Origin: Lacticaseibacillus baoqingensis
GTDB lineage: Bacteria; Bacillota; Bacilli; Lactobacillales; Lactobacillaceae
Length of the DNA stretch: 64,000 bases
Assembly: GCF_003946165.1 (NCBI RefSeq)
Contig: NZ_RHOI01000006.1
Coordinates: 1 to 64,000 of the forward strand
Direction: 5' to 3'
The position numbers and the translations under genes are program-made. This document shows, one piece after another, positions 53,002-64,000 of the stretch. The notes below the pieces were generated by a model. That model was not told the origin of the DNA. It searched no databases and saw only the letters and a program-made list of their open reading frames with translations. Position 1 is the first letter of the stretch, and each line of letters opens with the position of its first letter.

Positions 53002-53487
53002 TTATTTTTGCAAGGCGACAGTGGCGACCGCGTCACCAGCCGTGATGGCTTGATCGTTGATGGCCGGCAGAGCTTGGAGTTTCTCCATATTCGTGATCAC
53101 GACGACCACGGTCGTTTGCTTGCCACCGGCGATCACGGCTGCACGATTCATCGTGACCAGTGGGGTCCCAGCAGTCACTGATTGGCCTTCAACAGCTTGT
53201 ACCGTGAATGGCGCACCATCGAGCTCGACAGTATCCAAACCAATGTGCAAGATCACCTCAAGGCCTTGAGCGGTGAGGATCGTCAGTGCGTGTTTAGTAG
53301 GGAAAATTGCTTGGACGGTGCCTGCTACCGGCGCTACGATCGTGTCATCGGTAGGCTCGACGGCATAGCCATCACCCATGGTTTTTTCTGAGAAAACAGG
53401 ATCTTCGACCGCGGTGATCGGGACCAAGGTGCCAGTCGCCGGGGCAACAAAGTTTTCAGTCTTGGCTTTATTAAATAATTTAAACAT
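53002..53487 (-). CDS. PTS glucose-type EIIA component
   Basis: 161 residues of the EIIA-Glc (Crr) family: APATGTLVPITAVEDPVFSEKTMGDG at the N terminus, PTKHALTI, and the phosphorylated His in VILHIGLDTVELDG. It passes phosphate from HPr to an EIIB. The alpha-glucoside EIICB at 54999 has no A domain, so this free EIIA is the likely partner, although it is divergently transcribed. The ATG at 53487 follows CGGAGG; a longer upstream ORF is not supported. Confidence 0.93.
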   Translation of the reverse strand: MFKLFNKAKTENFVAPATGTLVPITAVEDPVFSEKTMGDGYAVEPTDDTIVAPVAGTVQAIFPTKHALTILTAQGLEVILHIGLDTVELDGAPFTVQAVEGQSVTAGTPLVTMNRAAVIAGGKQTTVVVVITNMEKLQALPAINDQAITAGDAVATVALQK

Positions 53488-53505
53488 AACGCACCTCCGT
53501 GTTTT

Positions 53506-53519
53506 TGATGGCGCTTTCA
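53506..53519 (-). promoter_or_regulatory. cre-like site before EIIA gene
   Basis: Minus strand TGAAAGCGCCATCA fits the 14-bp cre consensus TGNAANCGNTNNCA at all but one fixed position. It lies about 20 bp upstream of the start codon, which would allow CcpA repression. Confidence 0.6.
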
Positions 53520-53664
53520 CCATATCATGTCCGACCGACCGCAACAAGCGCTGAACCTGTTCCAGTTACAGGTGTCGTTTTTAAGTCACCAGTTGTCTGG
53601 CGCTTGTTTGCGGCGCTAGTCTTGTTATACTAGTGTAAGCGTCATCAATACAGGAGGGATAACC

Positions 53665-54132
53665 ATGATCAAACAAGCAACGACGACGTTATTACAACGC
53701 CTAAATCTTGATACTCGCCGATTATACTGGTTCAACGCCGGATTATTGCTTGCATCAGCAATTGTTTACAGCCTGTTTGCATTGATGACGGCTCAGCAAA
53801 ACGGGATGTCTGTTGCGACTTTGTTAGCGCGCAGTTTGCCGACTGCGGCGATGGTCGTGACGGTCTTATTGAATGCGGTACTTGGGCTCGTATTATTACG
53901 TTATCAGCAAGCGCTGCTTGCAGCACCGTACCGGCTGCGGGCGGTATTGATCATGCAAGTCGTCCAGCAAGGCTTATGCTTGAATCCAATTTTAATGCTT
54001 AGTGCTTTAGGTGTGATCGTAACGCTTGTGGTTAAGTCAAAGCAAAAGTTGGGTTGGCAGTATTGGGCAATGAGCACGAGTTTGTTTTGTGGTTACCTGT
54101 TGATCGGGTTGGTGCGCTTGATGACATGGTAG
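53665..54132 (+). CDS. Small polytopic membrane protein of unknown function
   Basis: 155 residues with four predicted transmembrane segments (LLLASAIVYSLFALM, PTAAMVVTVLLNAVLGLVLL, LIMQVVQQGLCLNPILMLSAL, STSLFCGYLLIGLVRLM). No family recognised. AGGAGGG before the ATG; 10 nt before the RpiR regulator gene, so probably co-transcribed. Confidence 0.75.
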   Translation: MIKQATTTLLQRLNLDTRRLYWFNAGLLLASAIVYSLFALMTAQQNGMSVATLLARSLPTAAMVVTVLLNAVLGLVLLRYQQALLAAPYRLRAVLIMQVVQQGLCLNPILMLSALGVIVTLVVKSKQKLGWQYWAMSTSLFCGYLLIGLVRLMTW

Positions 54133-54142
54133 TGGAGGCATT

Positions 54143-54889
54143 ATGCAGTTAGATAAATTGATTGCTGGTAAACGGCTAACTGAAACGGAAGTCGGGGTGT
54201 TGCAGTATATCGTCGCGCATATCGATACGGTGTTGGATGTTGGTGTCCGCGGGGTTGCGCAAGAAAATTTCACCTCCACTTCAACGGTGATGCGTTTGGC
54301 GCACAAGTTAGGCTTTCGCGGCTTTGTGGAAATGCAGTTCAAATTATCTGCGCTAGTGGCTGCCCATACCAGCCAAGCCCCGACGGATTGGGAGGCTTTG
54401 GGGATGACGCCAATGGTGATGCAGTACAATGAGCCGGAAATATTTGATGCCATTGCCCAAGCGTTAACGGCTTGTCAAAAAAAATTTGTGTTCATTTATG
54501 CCGCTGGTTTTTCCGGGATCATTGCAGAATACATGTACAAGAAGCTTTTGAACTTAGGAAAGCGTTGTTTGCTCGCGACGCCAAGTGATTCCGCGGGGAT
54601 CTTGGATAATAATCTTGAGGATATCGGGATCATGCTGACGGTGTCGCGCTCTGGTGAAACGCGCAGTGTTTTGGATAAGGTCATGGTGGTCCAAGATCAA
54701 CCGATCACTGTGGTGAGTTTCACCAACGAATCCGTGAATCGACTGAGTACGATCGTCGACTACCCGGTAAAAATCGTTGATCATAATAAACTGGATGACT
54801 ATAATCAGCACGCGAATGCCTTTTTTCCAGGGACTTTAGCGGCATTTGAGTATCTGATCCAGCGTTATGAGGTTTTGCAAGGCCGGTAG
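54143..54889 (+). CDS. RpiR/MurR-family transcriptional regulator
   Basis: 248 residues. N-terminal HTH_6 domain (about 1-75, with VLDVGVRGVAQENFTSTSTVMRLAHKLG as helix-turn-helix) and a C-terminal SIS sugar-phosphate-binding domain (about 105-240: FVFIYAAGFSGIIAEYMYKKL, TVSRSGETRSVLDK). It likely senses an alpha-glucoside 6-phosphate or glucose 6-phosphate and controls the adjacent EIICB and GH4 genes. TGGAGG precedes the ATG. Confidence 0.92.
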   Translation: MQLDKLIAGKRLTETEVGVLQYIVAHIDTVLDVGVRGVAQENFTSTSTVMRLAHKLGFRGFVEMQFKLSALVAAHTSQAPTDWEALGMTPMVMQYNEPEIFDAIAQALTACQKKFVFIYAAGFSGIIAEYMYKKLLNLGKRCLLATPSDSAGILDNNLEDIGIMLTVSRSGETRSVLDKVMVVQDQPITVVSFTNESVNRLSTIVDYPVKIVDHNKLDDYNQHANAFFPGTLAAFEYLIQRYEVLQGR

Positions 54890-54933
54890 GAATACCTGTT
54901 TCAACTCGACGTCATGTGTTTCGTTTCTGTTTG

Positions 54934-54947
54934 GAAGCGTTCACACG
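54934..54947 (+). promoter_or_regulatory. cre site before alpha-glucoside PTS operon
   Basis: TGGAAGCGTTCACA matches every fixed position of TGNAANCGNTNNCA. It lies 50 bp upstream of the EIICB ribosome site, consistent with CcpA control. Confidence 0.8.
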
Positions 54948-54998
54948 GCGCTTTTACTTTGTTAAGGTTAGGTCATTCAGATAAAAGAGGTGGAAAAC

Positions 54999-57994
<2,996 letters not shown>

Positions 57995-58002
57995 CCATAA
58001 CT

Positions 58003-58048
58003 AAAACTTGGCCCCAACGGCGTGATCGCTGTTGGGGCCAAGTTTTTT
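58003..58048. terminator. Bidirectional terminator
   Basis: AAAACTTGGCCCCAAC pairs with GTTGGGGCCAAGTTTT. It ends both the alpha-glucoside operon and the convergent glycyl radical enzyme gene. Confidence 0.95.
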
Positions 58049-58056
58049 ATGGTTGC

Positions 58057-60336
58057 TTATTCGTCGTAAAGTGTCCGTGCCAACAGTTCATCTTGAACGT
58101 CTTTATCCAGATTGACGAAGATGGCGCTGAAGCCGCTCACACGCACGATGAGATTTGGATACTTTTCCGGATGTTTCTGCGCATCTTCAAGCACCCCATG
58201 ATCAACGATGGTGACCATCAGGTGGCAGCCGCCGTTTTTAAAGTAGGTGTTGAACAGCCACTTGATCTCTTGGCGGTTGTGGTTGAACATCCGCGGTGTG
58301 AACTTGATATTCTGAACAGAACCGCCATGGTACTTCGCATTGAAGGTCGCAAGTGAGTTAAGCACAGCGGTAGGCCCACTCTTGGCTGCGCCGCCTTGAG
58401 GATTGTTTGCTGGGTTCATGAATTGGCCGGCGTGGCGCCCATCTAGTGATGCTGCAGTTTCTCGGCCCCATTCGGTGTTGGTCTGGTTGTTAGAGATCAC
58501 GATCAGATAATACTGCATGCCGCGATCGATCCCGCGTTGGCGAATATTCTTAGCCACATATTCAAACAAATCATTGGCGAACGCATCTGCGTCAGCGACG
58601 TCGTTACCGTATTTCGGCTGATTCCATAGGTCTTCGCGAATATCCTCAGCGCCTTGGAAGTCGTTCAACGCGGCTTCATTGAGCTGTTGCAGGGTGTATT
58701 TATGCTGAACATACACGAGCTGCTTGATTGCATATAAGGCGTCTGAAGTGTTGATGTTCCCGTAAGTTTCGTTGGTTCCGCCGAGGTAGCGGATACCGCC
58801 GTCTAAGATTGCCTTACCACGATCGATGCAGTCATCCATCAAGATGCTGGCAAACAAGAAGGAGACTTCGCGATTCATCAGCTGATAGCTGTAGTATTGA
58901 GCGTCGACAGACAAGTCAAAATAGTAATCCAGCAACTTCTTGTAATTATCATACAAATCATCAAAGGTCCTAAATTCACTGAGCGGCTTGATGTACACCG
59001 GACCGGACTTGACCTCATGATCCATCGGGTCGACTCCTTCATTCAGGGTAATGGTGAGCAGCTTCAATAAGTTGAGCAGCGTATTCGGCGTGCCTAGGCT
59101 TTGTCCCTGAATGACGAATTCACCGCAACCAAACATCACGTACTGCTCTGCAGTTCTGTGATCGACGCGCATGCCGTATTCGACAGCCGGTACGTTCACA
59201 TCATCATTATACAAAGTTGGATACGTCGAACCGGAGCCGATGCAGTCATACGCCATATCAATGATGTCTTGCGGCGTTTCCTTATTGAAACGGAACGTGA
59301 ACTGCGGTTCAACATACTTACATGCCTGCGTGACCTTGATTGCAATCCGGGCAAAGTGATCCGCAGCCTCTGGGTGCTTGCGCCCGTAACCGCCGACGAT
59401 GATCCGGCCGTTGACGGTGGTCCGCCGGTTTTCAATCAACGTCCATAAAGACTTGAGATAGGCGAACGCATCGTCGTCAGTGATCAAACCGCTGTCAACA
59501 TCGTGCTGCAGGTAAGGGCCAAGAAAATCGTCAAGTCGCCCATAATTAATACAGCCAGCCAGCAGTGCATACAGCCAAACCAATTGTAGGGCTTGATGGA
59601 ACGTCCTTGGGGTATCTGTCTTGATGACCTTCAGATCGTTGCGCATCAACTCCAGCTCTTTGATCCGCTGAAGAGACTGCACAGTCTGCTCGCTTTCGGC
59701 AATCGAATCGATCAGATGATCGCAAGTCGTCTGGAAAAGATCCAGTGCTTTCAGTGAGGCATTAAGGAATTCGTTGTCCGGATCATGCTTTGCCCGAATC
59801 TTGTCTTTAAGGCCTTCGATGCCGTTATCAAGCAACATTGGATAGTCCAACATCATACCGCTGAGCCGCGCCGTCGCCATCAACGGATAGTGACCATCGA
59901 TGAATCGCCCGATCGTGGTATCAGTCAGCACATCATTACAATAAAGCGCCTTGGTATCGTGATCTTCCCAATACGTGTACAAGTCGTCCACCCGCTTTTG
60001 GTCAGCAGGATCGGACAGGCTGTCGCGAAACTTAGAAAGCTTGTCAAAGACACAGTAATGGCCAACGCCGCCCAAAGACGTCACGCAGCCGAAACCGATA
60101 GGTAAGAAATCCAGCCGTCCCGCAATCAGATCACCGGGCTCGGTTTTGCGAAAAAGTGTCGGATAGATCACCTGCAAACAGTTGATCTCGCGCTCTTCTT
60201 TGGAAAGAGACAGCGAGGCCTGATGCACACGGGTGTATTCCTCCATAATTGCCAGCTGCTCCTGAGGCGTTTTTTCACTGGGGAGCTTCACACTGACTTC
60301 AACATTTTGAGCGCCTGCAATCGTCGCTTTTTTCAA
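58057..60336 (-). CDS. Glycyl radical enzyme of unknown substrate (PFL-like fold)
   Basis: 759 residues, PFL family. Thiyl Cys404 and Glu406 in MFGCGEFV; radical Gly735 in RVSGFSAIF near the C terminus. A Cys-x-Glu active site places it with the dehydratases, C-S/C-N lyases and decarboxylases rather than pyruvate formate-lyase (which has Cys-Cys). I cannot name the substrate. TTG start at 60336 with AAGGAC upstream. It lies 62 nt after the DeoR regulator on the same strand; the activating enzyme is divergent. No microcompartment genes are seen. A sugar-phosphate substrate is suggested only by the DeoR and PTS neighbours. Confidence 0.88.
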   Translation of the reverse strand: MKKATIAGAQNVEVSVKLPSEKTPQEQLAIMEEYTRVHQASLSLSKEEREINCLQVIYPTLFRKTEPGDLIAGRLDFLPIGFGCVTSLGGVGHYCVFDKLSKFRDSLSDPADQKRVDDLYTYWEDHDTKALYCNDVLTDTTIGRFIDGHYPLMATARLSGMMLDYPMLLDNGIEGLKDKIRAKHDPDNEFLNASLKALDLFQTTCDHLIDSIAESEQTVQSLQRIKELELMRNDLKVIKTDTPRTFHQALQLVWLYALLAGCINYGRLDDFLGPYLQHDVDSGLITDDDAFAYLKSLWTLIENRRTTVNGRIIVGGYGRKHPEAADHFARIAIKVTQACKYVEPQFTFRFNKETPQDIIDMAYDCIGSGSTYPTLYNDDVNVPAVEYGMRVDHRTAEQYVMFGCGEFVIQGQSLGTPNTLLNLLKLLTITLNEGVDPMDHEVKSGPVYIKPLSEFRTFDDLYDNYKKLLDYYFDLSVDAQYYSYQLMNREVSFLFASILMDDCIDRGKAILDGGIRYLGGTNETYGNINTSDALYAIKQLVYVQHKYTLQQLNEAALNDFQGAEDIREDLWNQPKYGNDVADADAFANDLFEYVAKNIRQRGIDRGMQYYLIVISNNQTNTEWGRETAASLDGRHAGQFMNPANNPQGGAAKSGPTAVLNSLATFNAKYHGGSVQNIKFTPRMFNHNRQEIKWLFNTYFKNGGCHLMVTIVDHGVLEDAQKHPEKYPNLIVRVSGFSAIFVNLDKDVQDELLARTLYDE

Positions 60337-60398
60337 CTCAGTCAGTCCTTTCCTTCGCGAAACGTGCGCCTGGTTGACTGTCTGAGCGTCAGCGTCGC

Positions 60399-61157
60399 TT
60401 ATTTCGCGATAACTATATTTTTGTACCGACGGGAACCTTTGATCGGTTGGTCAGTGATCACCTGTTGAAAATCTTCAAAGTGGGCGAAAGTACTCAAACC
60501 AGTCTCGCCAAATTTGGTCGCATCAACCAGCAAGAAGGATTGCTTAGCCCGTTCGATGGCACGGTGTTTCAAATCGCCGACGTCGATTTCACTGGTATAA
60601 GCTTCACCCAGTTCGGCATCAACACCGTTGGCGCTGATGATCGCCTTATCAAAACGGAACGCCATCAGTTCATTGATTGCGGCCGGACCTGTACAGATCT
60701 GGTGTTTAGGGCTGTATTTACCACCCAAAAGATAGACATCTGACGCGGCTGACCCTAGATACGAAAGCAAGATGACACTGTACGTGACGATCTTGATACT
60801 TTTATGGCTGAGAAAAGGCATGAGTTCCAAGACCGTCGTTCCGGAATCGATAAAGACCAGATCACCATCTTTGATTTGCGCCGCGGCTGCTTTAGCAATG
60901 ACCTTTTTTGCCTCAGTATTAACGCCTATTTTGGTCGATACCGGCCCTTCAGTCAGGTCGCTAATGGTCTTTTCAAACCCAATTCGAGTCGCACCGCCGC
61001 GTGCACGCTTGATCTTGCCTTGTGCTTCAAGATGTTCCAGATCGCGCTGAACGGTTGATTTTGAAACCTTCATTTCAAGACACAGTTCTTTGATACTGAC
61101 CGTGGGTTGCGACTGAAGCCTGGAGAGAATGTAGAATTGGCGCTCTTTTTCAATCAT
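60399..61157 (-). CDS. DeoR-family transcriptional regulator
   Basis: 252 residues. N-terminal HTH (QPTVSIKELCLEMKVSKSTVQRDLEHLEAQGKIKRARGG, shown here by the key SKSTVQRDL) and C-terminal DeoRC sugar-phosphate sensor (DGDLVFIDSGTTVLELMPFL, LLGGKYSP, CTGPAAINEL, AIISANGVD). AGGAGG before the ATG. It precedes the glycyl radical enzyme gene on the same strand and diverges from the activase, so it probably controls both in response to a phosphorylated metabolite. Confidence 0.92.
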   Translation of the reverse strand: MIEKERQFYILSRLQSQPTVSIKELCLEMKVSKSTVQRDLEHLEAQGKIKRARGGATRIGFEKTISDLTEGPVSTKIGVNTEAKKVIAKAAAAQIKDGDLVFIDSGTTVLELMPFLSHKSIKIVTYSVILLSYLGSAASDVYLLGGKYSPKHQICTGPAAINELMAFRFDKAIISANGVDAELGEAYTSEIDVGDLKHRAIERAKQSFLLVDATKFGETGLSTFAHFEDFQQVITDQPIKGSRRYKNIVIAK

Positions 61158-61221
61158 TGATCATGACCTCCTATAAGCTGTTACATGGTTCTGATGCTTA
61201 TTGTAACGCTCAGAAGGCGGC

Positions 61222-61284
61222 CGATGCTACGATGTGCCCTCAGTTTTCAGCTGATCTTGGTCAACCCACCTTATGGTAGCATCG
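61222..61284. promoter_or_regulatory. Inverted repeat between DeoR and activase genes
   Basis: CGATGCTACGAT (61222-61233) and ATGGTAGCATCG (61273-61284) are inverted copies with one mismatch, 39 bp apart. The spacing and divergent-gene location suggest paired operators for the DeoR protein. TATACT at 61354-61359 may be the activase -10. Confidence 0.55.
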
Positions 61285-61404
61285 CCTATCACACAAATCA
61301 ATGAAAAACGAGTCAAAATGAATTATTTTAGGTCACTAAGGATCATTGTGCGTTATACTGTTATTGACCGATAGTGGCGTTCACCCAACAAAGGAGAGAT
61401 TCAT

Positions 61405-62184
61405 ATGGAACTACAAGGCTGCATCTTCAACATCCAACGCTTTAGTATTCACGACGGCCCCGGTATCCGCACGTCTGTGTTTCTCAAAGGCTGTCCGCTG
61501 CGGTGCAAGTGGTGCGCAAACCCAGAATCTCAAAGCCGAAAGCCCGAACCGATGTGGGACAACGCGCAAAAATGTGAAATCATCACCGGTGACTATTACA
61601 ACGTCGAAGACGTGATGCAGGTGATTCGGCGCGATGTCGATTACTATCATGAGTCTGGTGGCGGTGTCACGGTCACCGGTGGCGAAGCGCTGGCACAAGC
61701 TGACTTTACGGTGGCACTGCTTAAACAATGTCAGTCTGAAGGGTTCGATACGGCCTGTGAGACTTGCGCGTATGCGTCTGGCAAAGAGTTTCAGGACATG
61801 CTCGATCACCTCGATCACCTGATCATGGATGTGAAGCACTGGAACTCGTTAACTCACCGCCAGTGGACCAACGGGAGCTTAGATCCAATCCTCAATAACG
61901 TCAAGCTGGGCGTCGCTTCCGGTAAAGATATGCTGGTCCGGATCCCTGTCATCCCAGGCTTTAACGATTCGCTCGACGATGCTGAACATTTTGGGACACT
62001 GCTGGCAGACCTGAACGTCCCACATGTTGAATTGTTGCCATTCCATCAGTTTGGGAAGAACAAGTACCACTTCTTGAAGCGTGATTACGCCTTTGAGAAC
62101 GTGGCAGCCCTACAGCAAAAGGACTTGGTCCCTTTCCAGACCGTCTTGCAGGAACACGGACTGGACTGCCGCATTGGCGGCTAA
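61405..62184 (+). CDS. Glycyl radical enzyme activating protein (radical SAM)
   Basis: 259 residues. Radical SAM motif CPLRCKWC (Cys30, Cys34, Cys37), preceded by the family segment SIHDGPGIRTSVFLKGC; GGGVTVTGGEAL for SAM binding. The insert carrying extra ferredoxin Cys clusters, present in many GRE activases, is missing, so the protein resembles the short PFL-activase type. It should install the glycyl radical on Gly735 of the enzyme encoded divergently. ATG after AAAGGAG. Confidence 0.92.
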   Translation: MELQGCIFNIQRFSIHDGPGIRTSVFLKGCPLRCKWCANPESQSRKPEPMWDNAQKCEIITGDYYNVEDVMQVIRRDVDYYHESGGGVTVTGGEALAQADFTVALLKQCQSEGFDTACETCAYASGKEFQDMLDHLDHLIMDVKHWNSLTHRQWTNGSLDPILNNVKLGVASGKDMLVRIPVIPGFNDSLDDAEHFGTLLADLNVPHVELLPFHQFGKNKYHFLKRDYAFENVAALQQKDLVPFQTVLQEHGLDCRIGG

Positions 62185-62197
62185 GAGCACAGATCAT

Positions 62198-62222
62198 TGC
62201 CCAGCTATTCATTGGCTGGGCA
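62198..62222 (+). terminator. Weak terminator after activase gene
   Basis: TGCCCAGC pairs with GCTGGGCA, followed by TATTTGTTT. The next 360 bp up to the IS left side (62223-62581) hold no gene I can support. They include an isolated AAGGAGG at 62403-62409 with no start codon behind it. Confidence 0.6.
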
Positions 62223-62581
62223 TATTTGTTTCAACGAGTTTGACCTATTCTGACTCGAAAAGGTTCAAAAAGGGTTGATATTTGCGAGATTGGTGCTAGA
62301 ATCAAAAATGAATCAAGTTAATTTAATCGCAAGCGATATTTTCAATCACTGCAAGTTTCTGACTCTGCATGCGGTCACCACTGTATGTGATGGAAGAAAA
62401 TATAAGGAGGTTATTAACAGTAATCAATAACGTAGAATACTGTGTTAATTTGTGGCAATTAGCCGTTCTGCGGTAATCAAGTGGAAGGCAGAATGACCAA
62501 GTGCTGCGAAATGGTAAACTCGTGAAAAATTGCTGACTGATGCATGGACAGATGATGACGGTTTTCATCATGTCTTGATAG

Positions 62582-62622
62582 AATAGCTTCATCTTCATTT
62601 GCTATGATACCCATAAGCTATT
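62582..62622. repeat. Inverted repeat upstream of tnpB
   Basis: AATAGCTT (62582-62589) and AAGCTATT (62615-62622) are perfect inverted copies, just before the tnpB ribosome site. A second hairpin, ATGATGA/TCATCAT, lies near 62550-62570. Either may be the left-end hairpin of the element. Confidence 0.5.
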
Positions 62623-62635
62623 TGGAGGTGAAAAC

Positions 62636-63820
62636 ATGTTGAGAACGCACAAGATCCGTTGTTATCCCAACGCAACGATGCGCCGCGTATTGGAGCAAGC
62701 ATGCGATTATCGCCGCTATTGTTACAATCAGGCGCTTGCCACGTGGAATGAGCTGTATGACGCGTCAGTCGTTTTGGCAGATAAGACGGCGCGGCCTAAC
62801 GAACGTCAAGTCCGCAATGAGTTAGTTAACAACAAAGTAGACTGGCAATACAGTCGTTCAGCACGGATCTTGCAATTGGCAGTGCATGATTTAGCTCAAG
62901 CTTGGGCAAATTTCTTCAACCCTGAGATGCCAGACCATCGCAAGCCGTGGTTTAATTCGAAGAAGCGCAGTCGCTGCAGCTTCAAGACCGACAGAGCAAC
63001 CATCGTTAATGGTAAGTTGCGCTTGGATAAACCCCAGGGCTATCTTGACCGTTGGTATGATATCCGATTAGCCGAAACACCGCGTTGGCGAGGGACTGTT
63101 AAACTCGCCTCTATTATCAAAGAAGCTGATGGTTATTATGCTTGCCTAAGCATCGATGTGGCCAAACCCGAGCCATTACCGGAAAGCCCACGCATATGTG
63201 GCGTTGATGCCAACATTGGTCAATTCGTCTATAACGATGGTGAGGCAATGTCTGCAATTCGCGGATTGACCGAGCAACTGGTCAGTTTATATCACCGCGT
63301 GTCCTTGTACCAGCGGCGTCTCGCTCGCAAACGTCAGGCGAATCCCAAGCACTTTCGCTCTAACAATTACCGCGCAACGAAAACCAAGTTGCAGCGGACC
63401 TATCAGAAAGTGACACGGATTCAAGACGACCTCTTGCAAAAGTTTACGACGATGTTGGTGAAAGCCAACGGCACGCTTGCCATTGAGGACTTGGACGTCA
63501 AGCGCATGCAGATGAACAAGCGATTGGCGAAGAACTTGCACCGTTCGTTGTTTGGCCACTTCAAGACATTGATGAAGGACAAGGCGCAATGGTATGGCCG
63601 CCAGCTGATGATAGTTGATCGGTTCTACCCTAGCACACAGCGATGCAGTCGTTGTGGGTTAGTGAAAACTGGTGACAATAAACTGACCTTAGCCGGTAAT
63701 GTCCTTCACGGCACGAAACATCACGAGTTTCATTGTTACGGCTGTGGTGCTCAACTTGAGCGTGACGAGAATGCCGTACAGAACTTGATTCAATATGCTC
63801 AAGGGCAGGCTATGTCCTAA
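62636..63820 (+). CDS. tnpB: TnpB RNA-guided nuclease / IS605 OrfB transposase-like protein
   Basis: 394 residues. N-terminal HTH-like OrfB domain (YRRYCYNQALATWNE), then RuvC-like nuclease with Asp191 (GVDANIGQF), Glu284 (LAIEDLDVKRM) and Asp377 (RDENAVQNL); zinc ribbon Cys337/Cys340 and Cys367/Cys370. All catalytic residues are present, so it may be active. TnpB proteins cut DNA guided by an omega RNA from the 3' end of the element. GGAGGTG precedes the ATG. Confidence 0.95.
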   Translation: MLRTHKIRCYPNATMRRVLEQACDYRRYCYNQALATWNELYDASVVLADKTARPNERQVRNELVNNKVDWQYSRSARILQLAVHDLAQAWANFFNPEMPDHRKPWFNSKKRSRCSFKTDRATIVNGKLRLDKPQGYLDRWYDIRLAETPRWRGTVKLASIIKEADGYYACLSIDVAKPEPLPESPRICGVDANIGQFVYNDGEAMSAIRGLTEQLVSLYHRVSLYQRRLARKRQANPKHFRSNNYRATKTKLQRTYQKVTRIQDDLLQKFTTMLVKANGTLAIEDLDVKRMQMNKRLAKNLHRSLFGHFKTLMKDKAQWYGRQLMIVDRFYPSTQRCSRCGLVKTGDNKLTLAGNVLHGTKHHEFHCYGCGAQLERDENAVQNLIQYAQGQAMS

Positions 63821-63890
63821 AGGTTCAAGAGCCAGTCAATGTTGCAAGGTGACTACCGACGTAAGCATACTGGTGTTAACGGGACCAAAT
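63700..63890 (+). ncRNA. Probable omega-RNA region and right end of the TnpB element
   Basis: In related elements the guide-RNA scaffold overlaps the 3' end of tnpB and runs to the right end. Here GGCT (63808) and AGCC (63832) flank AAGGTTCAAG, and the tail through 63890 is GC-balanced and noncoding. The boundaries and the guide are not determined. Confidence 0.4.
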
Positions 63891-63984
63891 AGAATAATGA
63901 ATGTACAACTAAGAAAGGAAATATATAATCCTTTACTAGTGTCATTAGACATTCTTCCACATTTTATATAGCAGGAGCTCATTA

Positions 63985-64000
63985 TTGAAAACTACTGATC
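63985..64000 (+). CDS. Start of a further gene, truncated by the window end
   Basis: AGGAG (63973-63977) lies 7 nt before TTG at 63985, followed by four sense codons (Lys Thr Thr Asp). AT-rich sequence with TATATA at 63965-63970 precedes it. Only the spacing supports it. Confidence 0.35.

Larger units (their letters stand above)
62580..63890 (+). mobile_element. IS200/IS605-family element with tnpB only (IS1341-like)
   Basis: A single tnpB gene without a Y1 transposase tnpA. Boundaries are approximate: left side near the inverted repeats, right side after the conserved-looking tail following tnpB, where base composition turns AT-rich (from about 63890). Without tnpA it could move only if a related TnpA acts in trans. 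Confidence 0.7.

Overview
The window reads as chromosomal DNA of a relatively GC-rich member of the Lactobacillaceae. The evidence is the gene content (WxL surface proteins with a DUF916/DUF3324 partner, L-2-hydroxyisocaproate-type dehydrogenase, cysK-ctl-cysE operon, Met-type T-box), frequent TTG/GTG starts behind strong AGGAGG sites, cre boxes and many bidirectional hairpin terminators. A Schleiferilactobacillus- or Lacticaseibacillus-like organism fits, but the genus is a guess. The window opens inside a 5S rRNA gene and ends just after a TnpB-type insertion element.

Layout. 1-2.8 kb: 5S rRNA end, thioredoxin-like gene, two-subunit ThrE exporter, an unassigned small RNA, EamA transporter. 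2.9-9.2 kb: branched-chain amino-acid ABC transporter with two tandem binding proteins (livJ-livJ-livHMGF) behind a Leu-rich leader peptide and terminator. 9.2-12.3 kb (minus): cysK-ctl-cysE operon preceded by a leader peptide with three consecutive Cys codons and alternative terminator/antiterminator pairings. 12.4-18.6 kb: membrane proteins, a DHA2 efflux pump with its own short Trp-containing leader peptide, DUF2798 protein and two bacterial-PH membrane proteins. 18.7-24.6 kb: T-box (specifier read as AUG, Met) operon encoding an FAH-fold protein, a polar amino-acid-type ABC transporter and two different 2-hydroxyacid/alcohol dehydrogenases. 24.7-30.2 kb: DHA2 pump, a probable ~555-nt structured noncoding RNA (minus), NUDIX hydrolase, P-type Ca2+-type ATPase. 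30.3-37.3 kb: another small RNA candidate, NCS2 purine permease and a run of housekeeping/accessory enzymes. 37.4-41.4 kb: WxL surface-protein cluster. 41.5-42.0 kb: tandem array of structured repeats. 42.0-52.9 kb: MsmK-type sugar ATPase, MutT, DUF72, metG, gltBD. 53.0-58.0 kb: EIIA-Glc, RpiR regulator, alpha-glucoside EIICB and GH4 6-phospho-alpha-glucosidase with cre sites. 58.1-62.2 kb: glycyl radical enzyme, DeoR regulator and activating enzyme. 62.2-64 kb: IS605-type TnpB element and the first codons of a further gene.

How it fits together. Sulfur and amino-acid economy dominates and is controlled largely by RNA: a Cys-codon attenuator on cysteine synthesis, a Met T-box on an uptake/2-oxoacid operon, and a Leu-codon leader on the liv transporter. 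The strongest unexplained signals are noncoding. One is a large multi-hairpin RNA at 26.1-26.7 kb with GCAA and UUCG tetraloops on one strand. The other is a family of ~110-nt elements (three complete and one partial copy at 41.5-42.0 kb, one copy inside the large RNA) whose paired arms differ between copies yet stay complementary. The glycyl radical enzyme, with a Cys-Gly-Glu active site and no obvious substrate, is the most interesting protein system.
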